Source: Candidatus Epulonipiscium sp. (GTDB lineage: Bacteria; Bacillota; Clostridia; Lachnospirales; Defluviitaleaceae). From it: a DNA stretch of 64,000 bases. The stretch lies in the NCBI GenBank assembly GCA_012519205.1, contig JAAYQR010000019.1:1-64000 (forward strand), read 5' to 3'. Each line of letters begins with the position of its first letter. Positions within the stretch are counted from its first letter, which is position 1. Positions 27,424-37,301 of this stretch are shown here, in pieces. The notes beneath the pieces were generated by a model. That model did no database searches, had not been told where the DNA came from, and was given only the letters and a program-made list of their open reading frames with translations. The position numbers and the translations under genes are program-made.

Positions 27424-29490
27424 ATGAAGGACAGAAAAAGCTTTTATACTTATAGGAGGGGTCTATTTAGCAATATTGGAATTACCCAAAGATTAATTAT
27501 AACCTTTATTATATTAAGTGTTGTTCCGCTAAGTATAATAGCGGGTTTTTCCTACTTTAATGCAGAAAAAACAGTCAAGGATAAGGTTGGTTTTTATTCA
27601 AAGAAGATGATTGAACAATTGGCTATTAATATTAATTCTAAAATAGATGAATTTGAAAGAATAACCAAAATGGTTATTGGAAATGATGAATTAATGAAAA
27701 ATATAGAGAAGCGAAATTTTGATAGTCTTTCAGAAAAAAATAATAATGATGAAAATATAAAGAATGCATTGTTCTCCATGAACTTTTCAAATAGTTCAAT
27801 GGAAGCGCTCTATATTTATAGATATGATGGAGAAATATTCAAGGCAGGTAGTAGAATTAATCTGGGAAAGGAATTAGGCGGGGAAAGTGAAGAACAAGTT
27901 TTAAAGGATTTACTTGAAGTTTCTAAAGAAACAGGGGACGATATGATATGGACAACAGGCTTTAATGATACATACAGATATGTACTTTTATTAAAACAGA
28001 TAAAAAGCGTAAAAACGGCAGATAATCTAGGAGTATTGGTTATTGTAATTAATGGCAGCGAACTAAATTCTGTTATTGAACAGGCAGGGCTTGTTGGTAG
28101 CGCCAGTATGACATTAATAGACAAAGATAAAAGGATAATCACAAGCCTTAAGGGACTTGAAGTTAATGATGAAGTAATAGGCACTGAATTTGCAGAGAAA
28201 TATTTGGATAGAATATATGGAGAAGAACCTTCTGATAATTTTACAAATTCTAATGAGGTAATAAGCTATTCCACTACAAAAAACGGGTGGAAGTTAATTA
28301 TTAAGGAGCCCATTTCTGAGTTAATGAAGGAAATGAAAGTAGTAAAACAAGGTATTATAGGCATACTCATTTTTTGTATAGTTGTATCTATATTAGTAGG
28401 GATGTTCATTTCTTTTAGTATTTCTAGGCCATTGAGACTTATAATGAATTTAATGGGTAGAATTGAGCAAGGGGACCTAACAGTATCATCACCTATTATT
28501 GGTAAAAATGAAATAGGAAAATTATCCCATAGCTTTAACAAAATGATAGATAATATTCGTAATTTAATTATGCAGACACAACATGTGGCAGATCAGGTAG
28601 AAAATGATACAGACGTAATAAAAGGCTCTTCAGAGCAATCGGCAGCGTCATCTAATCAAGTAGCCACAGCTATTAGCGAATTAGCAGAAGGAGCTAGTGA
28701 GCAATCAAAACAAGTTGATAATACAAATAAGCTCATGGATAAATTAGCAAATAACATCAACCATGTTATAAAAAGAATAGAAGATATGATAGATATGATT
28801 GAGCAAACAGAAACTTCGAGGGATTATGCAGTGAATACGATGGAACAATTAAATGAAAAAACTAAAAGTGCTGTAGAATCATCTAATATAATATATGAAG
28901 AAATTAGGCAATTAAGTGAAGAAACAAAAGAAGTTATTCAAGTGGTTAAGGTAATAGCAGGAATTAGTGAGCAGACAAATCTACTTGCCCTAAACGCAGC
29001 AATAGAAGCAGCTAGGGCAGGAAAAGCAGGAAAGGGTTTTGCAGTGGTTGCTGATGAAATCCGTAAGCTGGCCATGGGAACTAAGGATGCTACAGGTATG
29101 ATTAATAAAATCATTTCTAACATTCAGACTAAGACTGATAAGGCAGTTGGAATTGTTGAGACTTCCGATAAGATTTTTGAAGAGCAAAAGGTAATGGTTT
29201 ATGAAACAAACAATGCTTTTAATGATATGGCTCAATGCATGCAAAACATGATACAGCAGATAGAGGATATAAATGAAAAGATAGAGGATATAGAGCAGCA
29301 AAAGGAACAGTCAGTAGATGCTATCACTAACATTTCAGCTATTGTACAAGAAAGCGCAGCATCAATTGAAGAAGTAACTGCAACCAGCCAAGAACAGACG
29401 AGTTCTGCAGATCAGCTGGCACTACTTGCAAACAACCTAACCAGTGTAATTCAGAACTTGAAAAATTCGCTAAACCAATTTAAAATATAA
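27424..29490 (+). CDS. Methyl-accepting chemotaxis protein
   Basis: A 688-aa chemoreceptor. A first membrane segment (about residues 21-42) precedes an extracellular sensor of roughly 260 residues that looks like a dCache domain. A second segment (about 308-331) leads to a HAMP domain (about 332-385) and the cytoplasmic signalling coiled coil. The hairpin tip is conserved: [20 protein letters not shown] followed by [15 protein letters not shown]. There is no C-terminal CheR-docking pentapeptide. No other chemotaxis genes are in the window, so the ligand cannot be inferred. An iron alcohol dehydrogenase starts 35 nt later and may be co-transcribed. Confidence 0.93.
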   Translation: MKDRKSFYTYRRGLFSNIGITQRLIITFIILSVVPLSIIAGFSYFNAEKTVKDKVGFYSKKMIEQLAININSKIDEFERITKMVIGNDELMKNIEKRNFDSLSEKNNNDENIKNALFSMNFSNSSMEALYIYRYDGEIFKAGSRINLGKELGGESEEQVLKDLLEVSKETGDDMIWTTGFNDTYRYVLLLKQIKSVKTADNLGVLVIVINGSELNSVIEQAGLVGSASMTLIDKDKRIITSLKGLEVNDEVIGTEFAEKYLDRIYGEEPSDNFTNSNEVISYSTTKNGWKLIIKEPISELMKEMKVVKQGIIGILIFCIVVSILVGMFISFSISRPLRLIMNLMGRIEQGDLTVSSPIIGKNEIGKLSHSFNKMIDNIRNLIMQTQHVADQVENDTDVIKGSSEQSAASSNQVATAISELAEGASEQSKQVDNTNKLMDKLANNINHVIKRIEDMIDMIEQTETSRDYAVNTMEQLNEKTKSAVESSNIIYEEIRQLSEETKEVIQVVKVIAGISEQTNLLALNAAIEAARAGKAGKGFAVVADEIRKLAMGTKDATGMINKIISNIQTKTDKAVGIVETSDKIFEEQKVMVYETNNAFNDMAQCMQNMIQQIEDINEKIEDIEQQKEQSVDAITNISAIVQESAASIEEVTATSQEQTSSADQLALLANNLTSVIQNLKNSLNQFKI

Positions 29491-29525
29491 CAGACATAAA
29501 TATCACTACATTTAGGAGGAGAATA

Positions 29526-30698
29526 ATGGATAATTTTATATTTCAAAATCCTACAAAGATTATTTTTGGGAAAGGGACCGAGAATGAAGTAGGAAAAGAA
29601 GTTAGTAAATATAGCAAGAAAATATTACTTCATTATGGTGGTGGAAGCATTAAAAAAACAGGTCTCTATGAACGGGTGACTACATCTTTAAAGGGTGTAG
29701 GGGTTGAATATTTAGAACTTTCCGGGGTTAAGCCTAATCCAAGACTTAACCTTGTAAGGGAAGGAATAAGGATATGTCGTGAGAACAATGTCGATTTTAT
29801 ATTAGCAGTTGGGGGTGGCAGTGTTATTGATTCCTCCAAGGCAATTGCTATGGGAACGGTTTATGAGGGAGATGTTTGGGACTTTTATACCGGCAAAGCA
29901 TTACCTAAGGCTGCTCTACCTTTAGGCACAGTCTTAACCATACCCGCTGCAGGTAGTGAATCTAGCAGTTCTTCCGTTATAACTAATGAAGAGGGATGGT
30001 ATAAAAGGGGTGTAGGGTCCGATTTGATCTACCCTAGATTTTCTATACTAAATCCTGAATTGACCTACACTCTTCCGAAATATCAAGTTGCCTGTGGGGC
30101 GGCTGATATCTTAGCACATTTAATGGAAAGGTACTTTACGAATACTAAAAGCGTTGAATTGATAGATCGCCTGATTGAATCCACCATGAAAACAATTATC
30201 AATAATGTCCCTCTGGTTATTAAGGATTCAGATAATTATGATGCATGGGCACAGGTCATGTGGGCTGGTACAATAGCACATAATAATATACTTAGTACTG
30301 GGAGAGTAGGTGACTGGGGTTCCCATGATATAGAGCATGAGCTAAGTGGCATTTATGACGTAGCCCATGGAGCGGGATTAGCTGTTGTTTTCCCTGCATG
30401 GATGAAATATGTTTACAAATATGATTTAGATAGATTCATTCAATTTGCCGTTAGGGTATGGAATACAGAACAAGATTATTTTAATCCTGAGGAAACAGCT
30501 TTAAAGGGCATTAAGAAACTTGAAGAGTTTTTCAAGTCCATCGGTCTTCCTATTACTTTAGAAGGACTAGGGATTAAGGATGATAGATTAGAAGAGATGG
30601 CAGATAAAGCTACAGATTCAGACCAATCTACTTTAGGTAATTTTGTAAAACTAACTAAAAAAGATGTTTACAATATTTTAAAATTAGCAAGAGAATAA
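29526..30698 (+). CDS. Iron-containing alcohol dehydrogenase (butanol dehydrogenase type)
   Basis: A 390-aa member of the group III alcohol dehydrogenases closest in pattern to BdhA/YqhD. NAD(P)-binding features are GGGSVIDSSKAIAMG. Metal ligands are in the DILAHLMERYF and HDIEHELSGIYDVAHGAGLA stretches, with Asp and three His. It would reduce short-chain aldehydes to alcohols as an electron sink in fermentation. GGAGGAG precedes the ATG. It lies close behind the chemoreceptor and ends at a strong terminator. Confidence 0.92.
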   Translation: MDNFIFQNPTKIIFGKGTENEVGKEVSKYSKKILLHYGGGSIKKTGLYERVTTSLKGVGVEYLELSGVKPNPRLNLVREGIRICRENNVDFILAVGGGSVIDSSKAIAMGTVYEGDVWDFYTGKALPKAALPLGTVLTIPAAGSESSSSSVITNEEGWYKRGVGSDLIYPRFSILNPELTYTLPKYQVACGAADILAHLMERYFTNTKSVELIDRLIESTMKTIINNVPLVIKDSDNYDAWAQVMWAGTIAHNNILSTGRVGDWGSHDIEHELSGIYDVAHGAGLAVVFPAWMKYVYKYDLDRFIQFAVRVWNTEQDYFNPEETALKGIKKLEEFFKSIGLPITLEGLGIKDDRLEEMADKATDSDQSTLGNFVKLTKKDVYNILKLARE

Positions 30699-30703
30699 CG
30701 AAT

Positions 30704-30737
30704 AAAAAATTAGTATCTATGAGGATACTAATTTTTT
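30704..30737 (+). terminator. Terminator after the alcohol dehydrogenase gene
   Basis: AAAAAATTAGTATC (30704-30717) pairs perfectly with GATACTAATTTTTT (30724-30737). Confidence 0.88.
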
Positions 30738-30866
30738 TATGGACTATATTTCCGTGAAGAAATTGGAAGGAATAATTAATGCATAAGGGTGTAATTTTAA
30801 AAAAATTATGTTACAATGGGTACGATGCAATTTTACATAAAAATATGCAGCGGAAGGAGCCTAAAT

Positions 30867-32162
30867 GTGAAACGAAAACTATTTATTGCTTTAATATTTA
30901 TTTTAGTACTAATTAATATTTCTCCTATCAAAGCTGAGGAAGTTTCTCTTTCTATACAGTCCGAAGCAGTGATTCTCATTGAAGAAAGTACCGGTAAAGT
31001 ACTTTTTGAAAAGAATGCTTACCAAAAAATGTATCCGGCTAGTACAACTAAAATTTTAACAGCATTGATTGCTTTGGAAAACTTAGACGCAAATAAAATT
31101 ATTAAAATAGGTAACGAAGTATACTCCGTACCTTTAGATGCAAGTAAAGCTGGACATATTCCTGGGGATGAGATTACTCTAAAAGATTTATTGATATCTT
31201 TATTGTTACCATCTGGTAATGATTCGGCATTTGTTATTGCTACAGAGGTGGCAAAAAAAACTACGGGTAATGACACCTTAGATTTCAACAGTGCGATTAC
31301 AGAATTTGCAATTTTAATGAACGAAAGAGCTAAAGAAATAAAGGTAACCAATACAAATTTTGTTAACCCCCATGGGTATCATGATGAAAATCATTATACT
31401 ACTGCTTATGAATTGGCTCTAATTACAAGAGAAGCCTTAAAAAATCCTGAATTTAAAGAAATCATTAAAATGCCTTTATCCACTATTGGAAGTGAAGGTG
31501 CACAAAACCAGAGAACATTAACCTTTAGAAATAGGAACTTACTTCTAGATTCAAGAGATAACAACACATATTATCCCTATGCTACAGGTGGGAAAACCGG
31601 ATTTACTGACGAGGCGGGAGAATGCCTTGTTGCAACTGCAACGAAGGATGGAATGAATTTGATTGCAGTTATTTTAAAGAGCCCTAAGGACACAAGATGG
31701 AATGAAACCAAGGCATTATTTGACTATGGCTTTGAAAGTTTCAAATTCCATAAGGTAGTAGACAAGGGAGAGATTGTAAGTATAGTTGATGTAGAAAAGG
31801 CATCCCCTAAGGGGCCAGCACAATTAGAAGTAATATCAAAAGATGAGTATACGGACCTATTTCACAAAAACGATATTTCAAAGATTAAGGAAAATATAAC
31901 TTTAAATACTGAAACTCTTATTGCACCTATTGTACAGGGAGAAACCGTAGGAGAGGTAACCTTTACCTTAGGTGGGGAAGAACTTTCTAAGATTAAGTTG
32001 GACGCAAAATACGATATTGAAAAGCGTACAATATGGGATGTCATGATTTCAATTGAAGCTATTCCGTATTGGAGCGGGATTATAGGTGGCATAATCATCT
32101 TATGCGGAGTGATGAATATGTTAAAGAAAAGAAAAAGAAAAAAAGGTTTTCATCTTAGATAA
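30867..32162 (+). CDS. dacF: D-alanyl-D-alanine carboxypeptidase (DacF/PBP5 type)
   Basis: A 431-aa exported penicillin-binding protein that trims the last D-Ala of peptidoglycan stem peptides. A signal peptide (residues 1-23, ending near IKAEE) is followed by the S11 core with Ser59 and Lys62 in PASTTK, S116-G-N118, and the KTG triad at K243 (GGKTGFT). After the C-terminal beta domain come a membrane segment (about 400-420) and a basic tail (KKRKRKKG). In most PBP5 proteins the end is an amphipathic helix, so this copy looks anchored at both processing stages or by its C-terminus. The start is the GTG at 30867 behind GGAAGGAG. Confidence 0.9.
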   Translation: MKRKLFIALIFILVLINISPIKAEEVSLSIQSEAVILIEESTGKVLFEKNAYQKMYPASTTKILTALIALENLDANKIIKIGNEVYSVPLDASKAGHIPGDEITLKDLLISLLLPSGNDSAFVIATEVAKKTTGNDTLDFNSAITEFAILMNERAKEIKVTNTNFVNPHGYHDENHYTTAYELALITREALKNPEFKEIIKMPLSTIGSEGAQNQRTLTFRNRNLLLDSRDNNTYYPYATGGKTGFTDEAGECLVATATKDGMNLIAVILKSPKDTRWNETKALFDYGFESFKFHKVVDKGEIVSIVDVEKASPKGPAQLEVISKDEYTDLFHKNDISKIKENITLNTETLIAPIVQGETVGEVTFTLGGEELSKIKLDAKYDIEKRTIWDVMISIEAIPYWSGIIGGIIILCGVMNMLKKRKRKKGFHLR

Positions 32163-32228
32163 TATCATCTATACCATAATTGGATGCTATGGTAAAATTA
32201 TAGCAGTTTCTACTAAAGGAGGAATTTT

Positions 32229-33287
32229 ATGAGCATTATAAAAAGGAGTTTTGGAAAAAATGAAGATGGGAAAGAAATATTTCTTTTTAGGCTTACCAAT
32301 TCTAAAAAAATGGAAGTTGAAATCACCAATTATGGGGGGATAATAGTCTCTATTTTTGTTCCCGATAAAAATGGTAAGATAGATGATGTAACACTCGGTT
32401 TTGATAATCTTGATAGCTACCTAAACAAAAACCCGTTTTTTGGGGCGTTGGTTGGTAGACATGCTAATAGAATTGAAAAAGGTAAATTTACCCTTAATGA
32501 AAAAACCTATTATGTTGTTAAAAACGATGGAGATAATCATTTGCACGGTGGGGTTAAAGGTTTTGATAAACAGATATGGGAACCAAAGATTATCGAAATT
32601 GATAACGGGGAAAGTTTGGAACTTACTTACCTAAGCAAGGATGGGGAAGAAAATTACCCGGGAAATCTTAAGGTGAGGGTTACATACACCCTTAATGAAG
32701 AGAATGAACTAAAAATAGATTATTATGCTATTAGTGATAAGGATACAGTAGTTAACCTCACAAATCATGCTTATTTTAATTTAAAAGGCCATGGAAGTGG
32801 AGATATTCTAGACCATGAATTGATGATTAATTCTGACAGGTTTACTGTGATTAATGATGAATGTATTCCAATAGGTCAATTTAGGGATGTAAAAGGTACC
32901 CCTATGGATTTTACTTCCTTAACCCCTATTAGAAAAGGAATATTTTCAGAGGATGAACAAGTTAAGTGTGGGAAAGGATATGACCATAATTGGGTGTTAA
33001 ATGTAAATGGAAAAGTCCCTGAAAAGGCAGGAGAATTATTTGAACCTAGCAGCGGACGACTAATGGAATTTTTTACAACAAAACCCGGGGTTCAATTTTA
33101 TTCTGGAAATTTTATTGAAGACTGTCCTACGGGTAAGGACGGGGTGGAGTATGGTAGAAGAGCTGGCCTCTGTCTTGAAACCCAGTACTTCCCCAATGCA
33201 TTAAACCATGAACATTTTCCTTCACCGATACTTAGAGCAGGAGAGGAATACAAACATATCACGATTTATAAATTCTCTATAAGATAA
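32229..33287 (+). CDS. galM: Aldose 1-epimerase (mutarotase)
   Basis: It interconverts the alpha and beta anomers of galactose or glucose. The 352-aa beta-sandwich protein shows GRHANRIEKGKF, NHLHGGVKGFDKQIW, the catalytic His in TNHAYFNLKG and the catalytic Glu in LETQYFPNALNHEHF, in the usual order and spacing. No galactose genes are nearby, so the substrate is unspecified. It follows dacF by 66 nt, a space that holds only a short hairpin (TACCATA/TATGGTA) without a T tract. Confidence 0.93.
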   Translation: MSIIKRSFGKNEDGKEIFLFRLTNSKKMEVEITNYGGIIVSIFVPDKNGKIDDVTLGFDNLDSYLNKNPFFGALVGRHANRIEKGKFTLNEKTYYVVKNDGDNHLHGGVKGFDKQIWEPKIIEIDNGESLELTYLSKDGEENYPGNLKVRVTYTLNEENELKIDYYAISDKDTVVNLTNHAYFNLKGHGSGDILDHELMINSDRFTVINDECIPIGQFRDVKGTPMDFTSLTPIRKGIFSEDEQVKCGKGYDHNWVLNVNGKVPEKAGELFEPSSGRLMEFFTTKPGVQFYSGNFIEDCPTGKDGVEYGRRAGLCLETQYFPNALNHEHFPSPILRAGEEYKHITIYKFSIR

Positions 33288-33333
33288 AAAAATCACCCAG
33301 TACATCCTTTGATAGATATATTGGGTGATTTTT
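33288..33333. terminator. Bidirectional terminator between galM and the CHR genes
   Basis: AAAAATCACCCA (33288-33299) pairs perfectly with TGGGTGATTTTT (33322-33333). It serves both converging transcripts. Confidence 0.85.
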
Positions 33334-33335
33334 GA

Positions 33336-33902
33336 CTAATATCTTAAGAGAACCCCTATGAATCCAGAGATAATAATAAATAGTATAGGATGTTTTTTAT
33401 ATTTTTGGATTAGGTAAAGTATAATCAAGAACAATATAATAGCTTTATAGTTTAAGATTTTCAATAAATTACTTCCCACCTTAAGTTGTTCTGTATTTAA
33501 TAGGGTGAGTTTTGCTACTTCAAAACCTGCAGCCGATATAAGGCCCACAACAGCAGGACGAATACCGTTTAGGCTGGCCCTTACATAGGGATGTTCACTA
33601 AATCTCATATAATAATGGGCAATAAGTATAATAATAATAACCGACGGGGCTACTATCCCCAAAGTAGCAACAAGAGAACCTAAGATACCTCCCCCTTTAT
33701 ATCCTACAAAGGTGGCAGTATTAATCCCTATAGGTCCTGGGGTGGATTCTGAAACAGCAATCATATTTAACAAATCATAAGTAGTTATCCAATTGTATTT
33801 ATCCACCATTTGATGCAGGAAGGGGAGGGTAGCAAGCCCACCACCAATGGAGAATAAACCGATTTTAAAAAACTCTAGAAATAATAATAAGTAAATCATC
33901 AT
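33336..33902 (-). CDS. Chromate-transporter family half-protein (second subunit)
   Basis: A 188-aa membrane protein of the short-chain CHR family, in which two half-size proteins act as a pair. The signature is visible as KIGLFSIGGGLATLPFL and TPGPIGINTATFVGYKGGG, followed by hydrophobic helices. Family members export chromate or transport an unknown anion. It overlaps the first subunit by 4 bp (ATGA), so translation is coupled. Confidence 0.9.
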   Translation of the reverse strand: MMIYLLLFLEFFKIGLFSIGGGLATLPFLHQMVDKYNWITTYDLLNMIAVSESTPGPIGINTATFVGYKGGGILGSLVATLGIVAPSVIIIILIAHYYMRFSEHPYVRASLNGIRPAVVGLISAAGFEVAKLTLLNTEQLKVGSNLLKILNYKAIILFLIILYLIQKYKKHPILFIIISGFIGVLLRY

Positions 33903-34441
33903 GAATCCACCTTTTTACGAAGATTTATTAAGGTACCCAAGGCACCGCTAAGGAGTATGACAAACACAGGAGAAATATTTGTAAATGCAATTAAAAGAAA
34001 AGATAAGGTAAACAGTACAATTCCAATCCAATCTTTAACAGATTGATTCCACATTTTAATGATTGTATGGGTGATTAAGGCAACTACAGATACTCTTATC
34101 CCCCCCAAGGCATGTTGCACAATAGGATAGTCCTGGAAATGTTGAAAAAACATTGCTACAATTGTTATGATTACTAAGGAAGGGGCAACCATTCCTGCCG
34201 TAGCAAAGATAGAACCAAGGATGCCTTTTCTTTTATAGCCTATAAAAGTAGCTGTATTAATAGCGATAATTCCGGGGGTGCATTGTCCAATGGCATAGTA
34301 ATCGAGGACTTCTTCGTCAGTGGCCCATTTCCTTTCTTCTACTACTTCTTTTTGGATAATGGGTAGCATTGCATATCCTCCCCCAAAGGTAAAGCCACCT
34401 ATACGGGCAAAAACAAGAAATAAATCAATAAGTTCTTTCAT
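33899..34441 (-). CDS. Chromate-transporter family half-protein (first subunit)
   Basis: A 180-aa partner of the protein at 33336-33902. It carries the same pattern, ARIGGFTFGGGYAMLPII and TPGIIAINTATFIGYKRKG, with about five to six hydrophobic segments. The two halves are clear paralogues in the same orientation. AAGGAG precedes the ATG. It is 49 nt downstream of a small decarboxylase gamma-like gene and may belong to that transcript. Real substrate unknown. Confidence 0.9.
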   Translation of the reverse strand: MKELIDLFLVFARIGGFTFGGGYAMLPIIQKEVVEERKWATDEEVLDYYAIGQCTPGIIAINTATFIGYKRKGILGSIFATAGMVAPSLVIITIVAMFFQHFQDYPIVQHALGGIRVSVVALITHTIIKMWNQSVKDWIGIVLFTLSFLLIAFTNISPVFVILLSGALGTLINLRKKVDS

Positions 34442-34490
34442 ATATTTTACTCCTTATATCTAGGGCAAACGATTCAAAAAAGATAGCAAT

Positions 34491-34622
34491 TTAAATTTTT
34501 GAATCATCCACAGGTATTTTGGAAAGTATAATTACGACAAAGGTAATTAATAAAATAACTACAAATATCCCAAGCATTCCTTTCCACATTATATTTAGGG
34601 AAAGAATAAAATTATCAAACAT
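34491..34622 (-). CDS. Tiny OadG-like membrane subunit of a sodium-pump decarboxylase
   Basis: A 43-aa protein with one membrane helix (about residues 13-34, WKGMLGIFVVILLITFVVII) and a short charged tail (VDDSKI). AAGGAGC lies 8 nt before the ATG. Its position 30 nt after the beta subunit and its topology match the gamma chains that stabilise Na+-translocating decarboxylases. Normal gamma chains are nearly twice as long, so this is a minimal form. The assignment rests on context. Confidence 0.7.
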   Translation of the reverse strand: MFDNFILSLNIMWKGMLGIFVVILLITFVVIILSKIPVDDSKI

Positions 34623-34652
34623 AATATTAAGCTCCTTCTATATCCATATATT

Positions 34653-35789
34653 TTAAAGCATCTGAGATAATAGATTAAGGATTATTCCTCCTGCTACTAC
34701 CGAGCCAATTTGGCCGGAAACATTTGCTCCTATTGCATGCATCAAAAGATGGTTTGTGGGATTTTCCTTAAGTCCCATCTTTTGGACAACCCTGGCAGAC
34801 ATAGGGAATGCAGAAATACCTGCAGCACCAATCATTGGATTAACCTTTTCTTTTAGAAATAAATTAAGAAATTTTGCAAACAAAACACCGCCTATGGTAT
34901 CAAAGATGAAGGCTAATAATCCTAAGCCCATGATTAATAGGGTATTTATGGATACAAATGCTTCAGCTTTCATGCTAAAGGATATGGTGATGCCAAGTAA
35001 TAAAGTTATTAGATTTGCTAAGGTATTTTGGGCTGTTTCGGATAAGCTATTTAGCACACCACACTCTCTAATAAGATTACCAAACATCAAAAATCCAACT
35101 AGAGATACGGACATAGGTGCTACAAGTCCAGCAATGAATGTTACAGCAATAGGAAAGATAAGCCTCGTTTTTTTAGAAATAGCTTTTGGATTATAAGACA
35201 TTTTAATTAATCTTTCTTTTTTGGTTGTAACAAGTTTTATCGCCAGGGGTTGTACCATCGGTACCAATGCCATATAGGAATAAGCTGCTACGGCAATAGC
35301 ACCAATGTATTTAGAACCTAGGATTTGTGATACTAAAATTGATGTAGGACCATCTGCTGCCCCAATGATTCCGATAGATGCAGCATCCTTTAAATCAAAG
35401 CCAAGTAGGGTGGCTACTGATATGGTAAAAAATATGCCAAACTGGGCAGCAGCACCGAATAAGAGCATCTTAGGATTAGAAAGAAGGGGCCCAAAATCTA
35501 TCATTGCACCAATACCGATAAAAAGTAAAATAGGTAGTGCTTCAGAAGCTTCTATGCCCATATTAAATAACCATTCTATAATTCCTTTCGTTTCACCAAT
35601 ACCTGCAAGGGTTTGATTTAAGACTCCGGAGGCAGGCAAATTAACTAAAATTGCACCAAATCCCATAGGGAGGAGCAATGCAGGTTCAAAGTCTTTGTAT
35701 ACAGCCAAATATATAAGCAGTATTCCTATTAAATACATAATAAATTGTTGAGGTGTAATTGACATAAGTCCTGAAATTAGAAAATCCAT
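34653..35789 (-). CDS. Sodium-translocating decarboxylase beta subunit (OadB/GcdB/MmdB family)
   Basis: The 378-aa integral-membrane subunit couples decarboxylation of a biotin-bound carboxyl group to Na+ export. About 9-11 hydrophobic segments are seen, with the conserved Asp-containing loop GAADGPTSILVSQ (family Na+ site), FIGIGAMIDFGPLL near the N-terminal third, and HAIGANVSGQIGSVVAGG near the end, all typical. No alpha (carboxyltransferase) or biotin-carrier gene is in the window, so the substrate (oxaloacetate, methylmalonyl-CoA or glutaconyl-CoA) cannot be assigned. A gamma-like peptide follows. Confidence 0.92.
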   Translation of the reverse strand: MDFLISGLMSITPQQFIMYLIGILLIYLAVYKDFEPALLLPMGFGAILVNLPASGVLNQTLAGIGETKGIIEWLFNMGIEASEALPILLFIGIGAMIDFGPLLSNPKMLLFGAAAQFGIFFTISVATLLGFDLKDAASIGIIGAADGPTSILVSQILGSKYIGAIAVAAYSYMALVPMVQPLAIKLVTTKKERLIKMSYNPKAISKKTRLIFPIAVTFIAGLVAPMSVSLVGFLMFGNLIRECGVLNSLSETAQNTLANLITLLLGITISFSMKAEAFVSINTLLIMGLGLLAFIFDTIGGVLFAKFLNLFLKEKVNPMIGAAGISAFPMSARVVQKMGLKENPTNHLLMHAIGANVSGQIGSVVAGGIILNLLSQML

Positions 35790-35885
35790 AAAAAATAATC
35801 CTCCTGTTATTAATCCAAAAGTTTACAATCTGCGATTTGCAATTAAAGACATTATACCACAATTTTTTCATACATGCATATTAGT

Positions 35886-35921
35886 AGACTGCCATAATTA
35901 ATAGTATAATTTTGGCAGTCT
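35886..35921. terminator. Hairpin between DUF421 and the decarboxylase beta gene
   Basis: AGACTGCCA (35886-35894) pairs perfectly with TGGCAGTCT (35913-35921). It lies just past the DUF421 stop codon. The T tract is poor, so it may be an RNA 3'-end stabiliser. Confidence 0.55.
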
Positions 35922-35925
35922 TATC

Positions 35926-36831
35926 TTAATGTTTAGGAGGATTGATTATTTTATTGCTATTATCTTTATCCCTTAGGTAATGGTGGAAATATTGAATAAT
36001 GTGTTCGATATTTTCAGCACAACTTTCATATAAAATCTTTGCTTGCTTATTATCAGTTTCATTATGATATGTTAGTAAGTCTGAACGAACCTTGTTTAAT
36101 TTGGCAAGGAGTATTTGGTTGGAAGTATCATTAGAGGGAAGATTATCGTAGTAATCATAGGAGTCTATAAATAAATTTCCACTATTATCGACTTGGGCAA
36201 ATGAAATCTTAGCCAAATCAAAGACTCCTTTTTCGCCAAGCTTACTCATAAGCCAAGAACGGGTTAAACCGTACTCATATAGGGCATCCTCATCAATTTG
36301 CCCTTCTCTTATTATTAGATTTCCGATTCCACTATAAGTCGTGGGGAGTTTAAGATGAGAAGGAGTTAGGACTTGCTTATTAGGTTTTTGTTGTATACTA
36401 ATATCACCATTCGTTTCAAGAAAAGCAAATTCTACATCTGATAAATTGAAGACATTCTTTTCCCTGAGTTTTGTGGTTAATTCATCAATATTTAATCTTT
36501 CCTTTTTAAGTTTATCTTCGATGATTCTGCCATTTTTTATGAGCATTGTTTTACTGCCAATAGTCAGTTTTCTAAAAGAAATACTTTTTAGGGATAGATA
36601 TGAGGTAATTATTTGAAGTAGTCCTAAGGTAGCTAAGACAATGAATATTTTTACAAGAGTATTAGAGGTATCAACTGATAAAGTTGCAGCTGAACTTCCT
36701 ATGGTAATACCTATTACATAATCAAAGAATGATAATTGAGATATTTCTCGCTTACCCATTAGACGGGTTATAATAAGCAGAGAAATGTAAGTAAAAACAA
36801 TTTGCATTACTAATTGTAAGTAAGTGGACAT
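35926..36831 (-). CDS. DUF421 membrane protein (YetF/YcaP-like)
   Basis: A 301-aa protein with about three N-terminal membrane segments (residues 5-80, with RLMGKREISQLSFFDYVIGITIGSSAA being the family signature in part) and two cytoplasmic beta-rich DUF421 repeats containing NGRIIEDKLKKERLN and REGQIDEDALYEYGLT. A charged helical extension of about 90 residues follows the second repeat. DUF421 proteins of spore-formers are found with SpoVA and DUF1657 genes and are linked to spore germination and heat resistance. That role is inference here. Its start overlaps the stop codon of the upstream DUF1657 gene, so the pair is translationally coupled. Confidence 0.88.
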   Translation of the reverse strand: MSTYLQLVMQIVFTYISLLIITRLMGKREISQLSFFDYVIGITIGSSAATLSVDTSNTLVKIFIVLATLGLLQIITSYLSLKSISFRKLTIGSKTMLIKNGRIIEDKLKKERLNIDELTTKLREKNVFNLSDVEFAFLETNGDISIQQKPNKQVLTPSHLKLPTTYSGIGNLIIREGQIDEDALYEYGLTRSWLMSKLGEKGVFDLAKISFAQVDNSGNLFIDSYDYYDNLPSNDTSNQILLAKLNKVRSDLLTYHNETDNKQAKILYESCAENIEHIIQYFHHYLRDKDNSNKIINPPKH

Positions 36832-37043
36832 TATTTATTACCCTCCCTATACTGGGGTTCTTCCTCTTCTATATCTTCTATTCTACCTTTTAATTTTCTT
36901 ATTACTGAATTTGTTTGGGTAGATAGCTGCTCAAACATTTGTTTTGTTTGGGCATCGGAAGTTTCTAAGTATGATACTGTGAAGTCTGCAGCAATTCCTT
37001 CTAGGGTGGCTAAGGTTGCCCTTAGTTTTTTATCAACGGGCAT
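36831..37043 (-). CDS. DUF1657 family small protein (DUF421-linked copy)
   Basis: A 70-aa helical soluble protein: MPVDKKLRATLATLEGIAAD, a segment DAQTKQMFEQL, and a C-terminal EPQYREGNK. It is paralogous to the product at 3137-3337. GAGGG precedes the ATG. It shares one base with the DUF421 start (TAATG), a close coupling that suggests the two proteins work together. Function unknown. Confidence 0.88.
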   Translation of the reverse strand: MPVDKKLRATLATLEGIAADFTVSYLETSDAQTKQMFEQLSTQTNSVIRKLKGRIEDIEEEEPQYREGNK

Positions 37044-37157
37044 ATTTACCCTCCTTTAACCTATGAATAGATTTAGTATTTACAAATTAAATGATTGTAT
37101 TCAGGAAGTCATAAATGATATGATATAAATTAAGAAAATTAGGAAGGGTAAAAGTAG

Positions 37158-37301
37158 CTGGAGAAAAAACCAAGAAATATAGTTATCTCCTTAGGTGTAC
37201 TTCTTACCTTAGGTTTTGAATATATTAGTAGGCACCCCTTATTGCAAGTGGCAGATTTTATAAAATTAAATCAAATAGAAAAAGCAATTACTGTGTATTA
37301 A
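37158..37301 (+). CDS. Possible 47-aa membrane micro-protein with CTG start
   Basis: AGGAAGGG (37141-37148) lies 9 nt before a CTG that opens 47 codons. The predicted product begins EKKPRNIVISLGVLL after the start, has one hydrophobic stretch (about residues 8-20), and ends IEKAITVY. An in-frame TAG stands directly before the CTG, so no ATG or GTG start is possible upstream. CTG starts are rare, so this is tentative. Confidence 0.3.
   Translation: MEKKPRNIVISLGVLLTLGFEYISRHPLLQVADFIKLNQIEKAITVY

Noticed and set aside
35686-35871. 61-aa frame upstream of the decarboxylase beta subunit
   Set aside because: It overlaps the true start in another frame, has no ribosome binding site and shows no family pattern.
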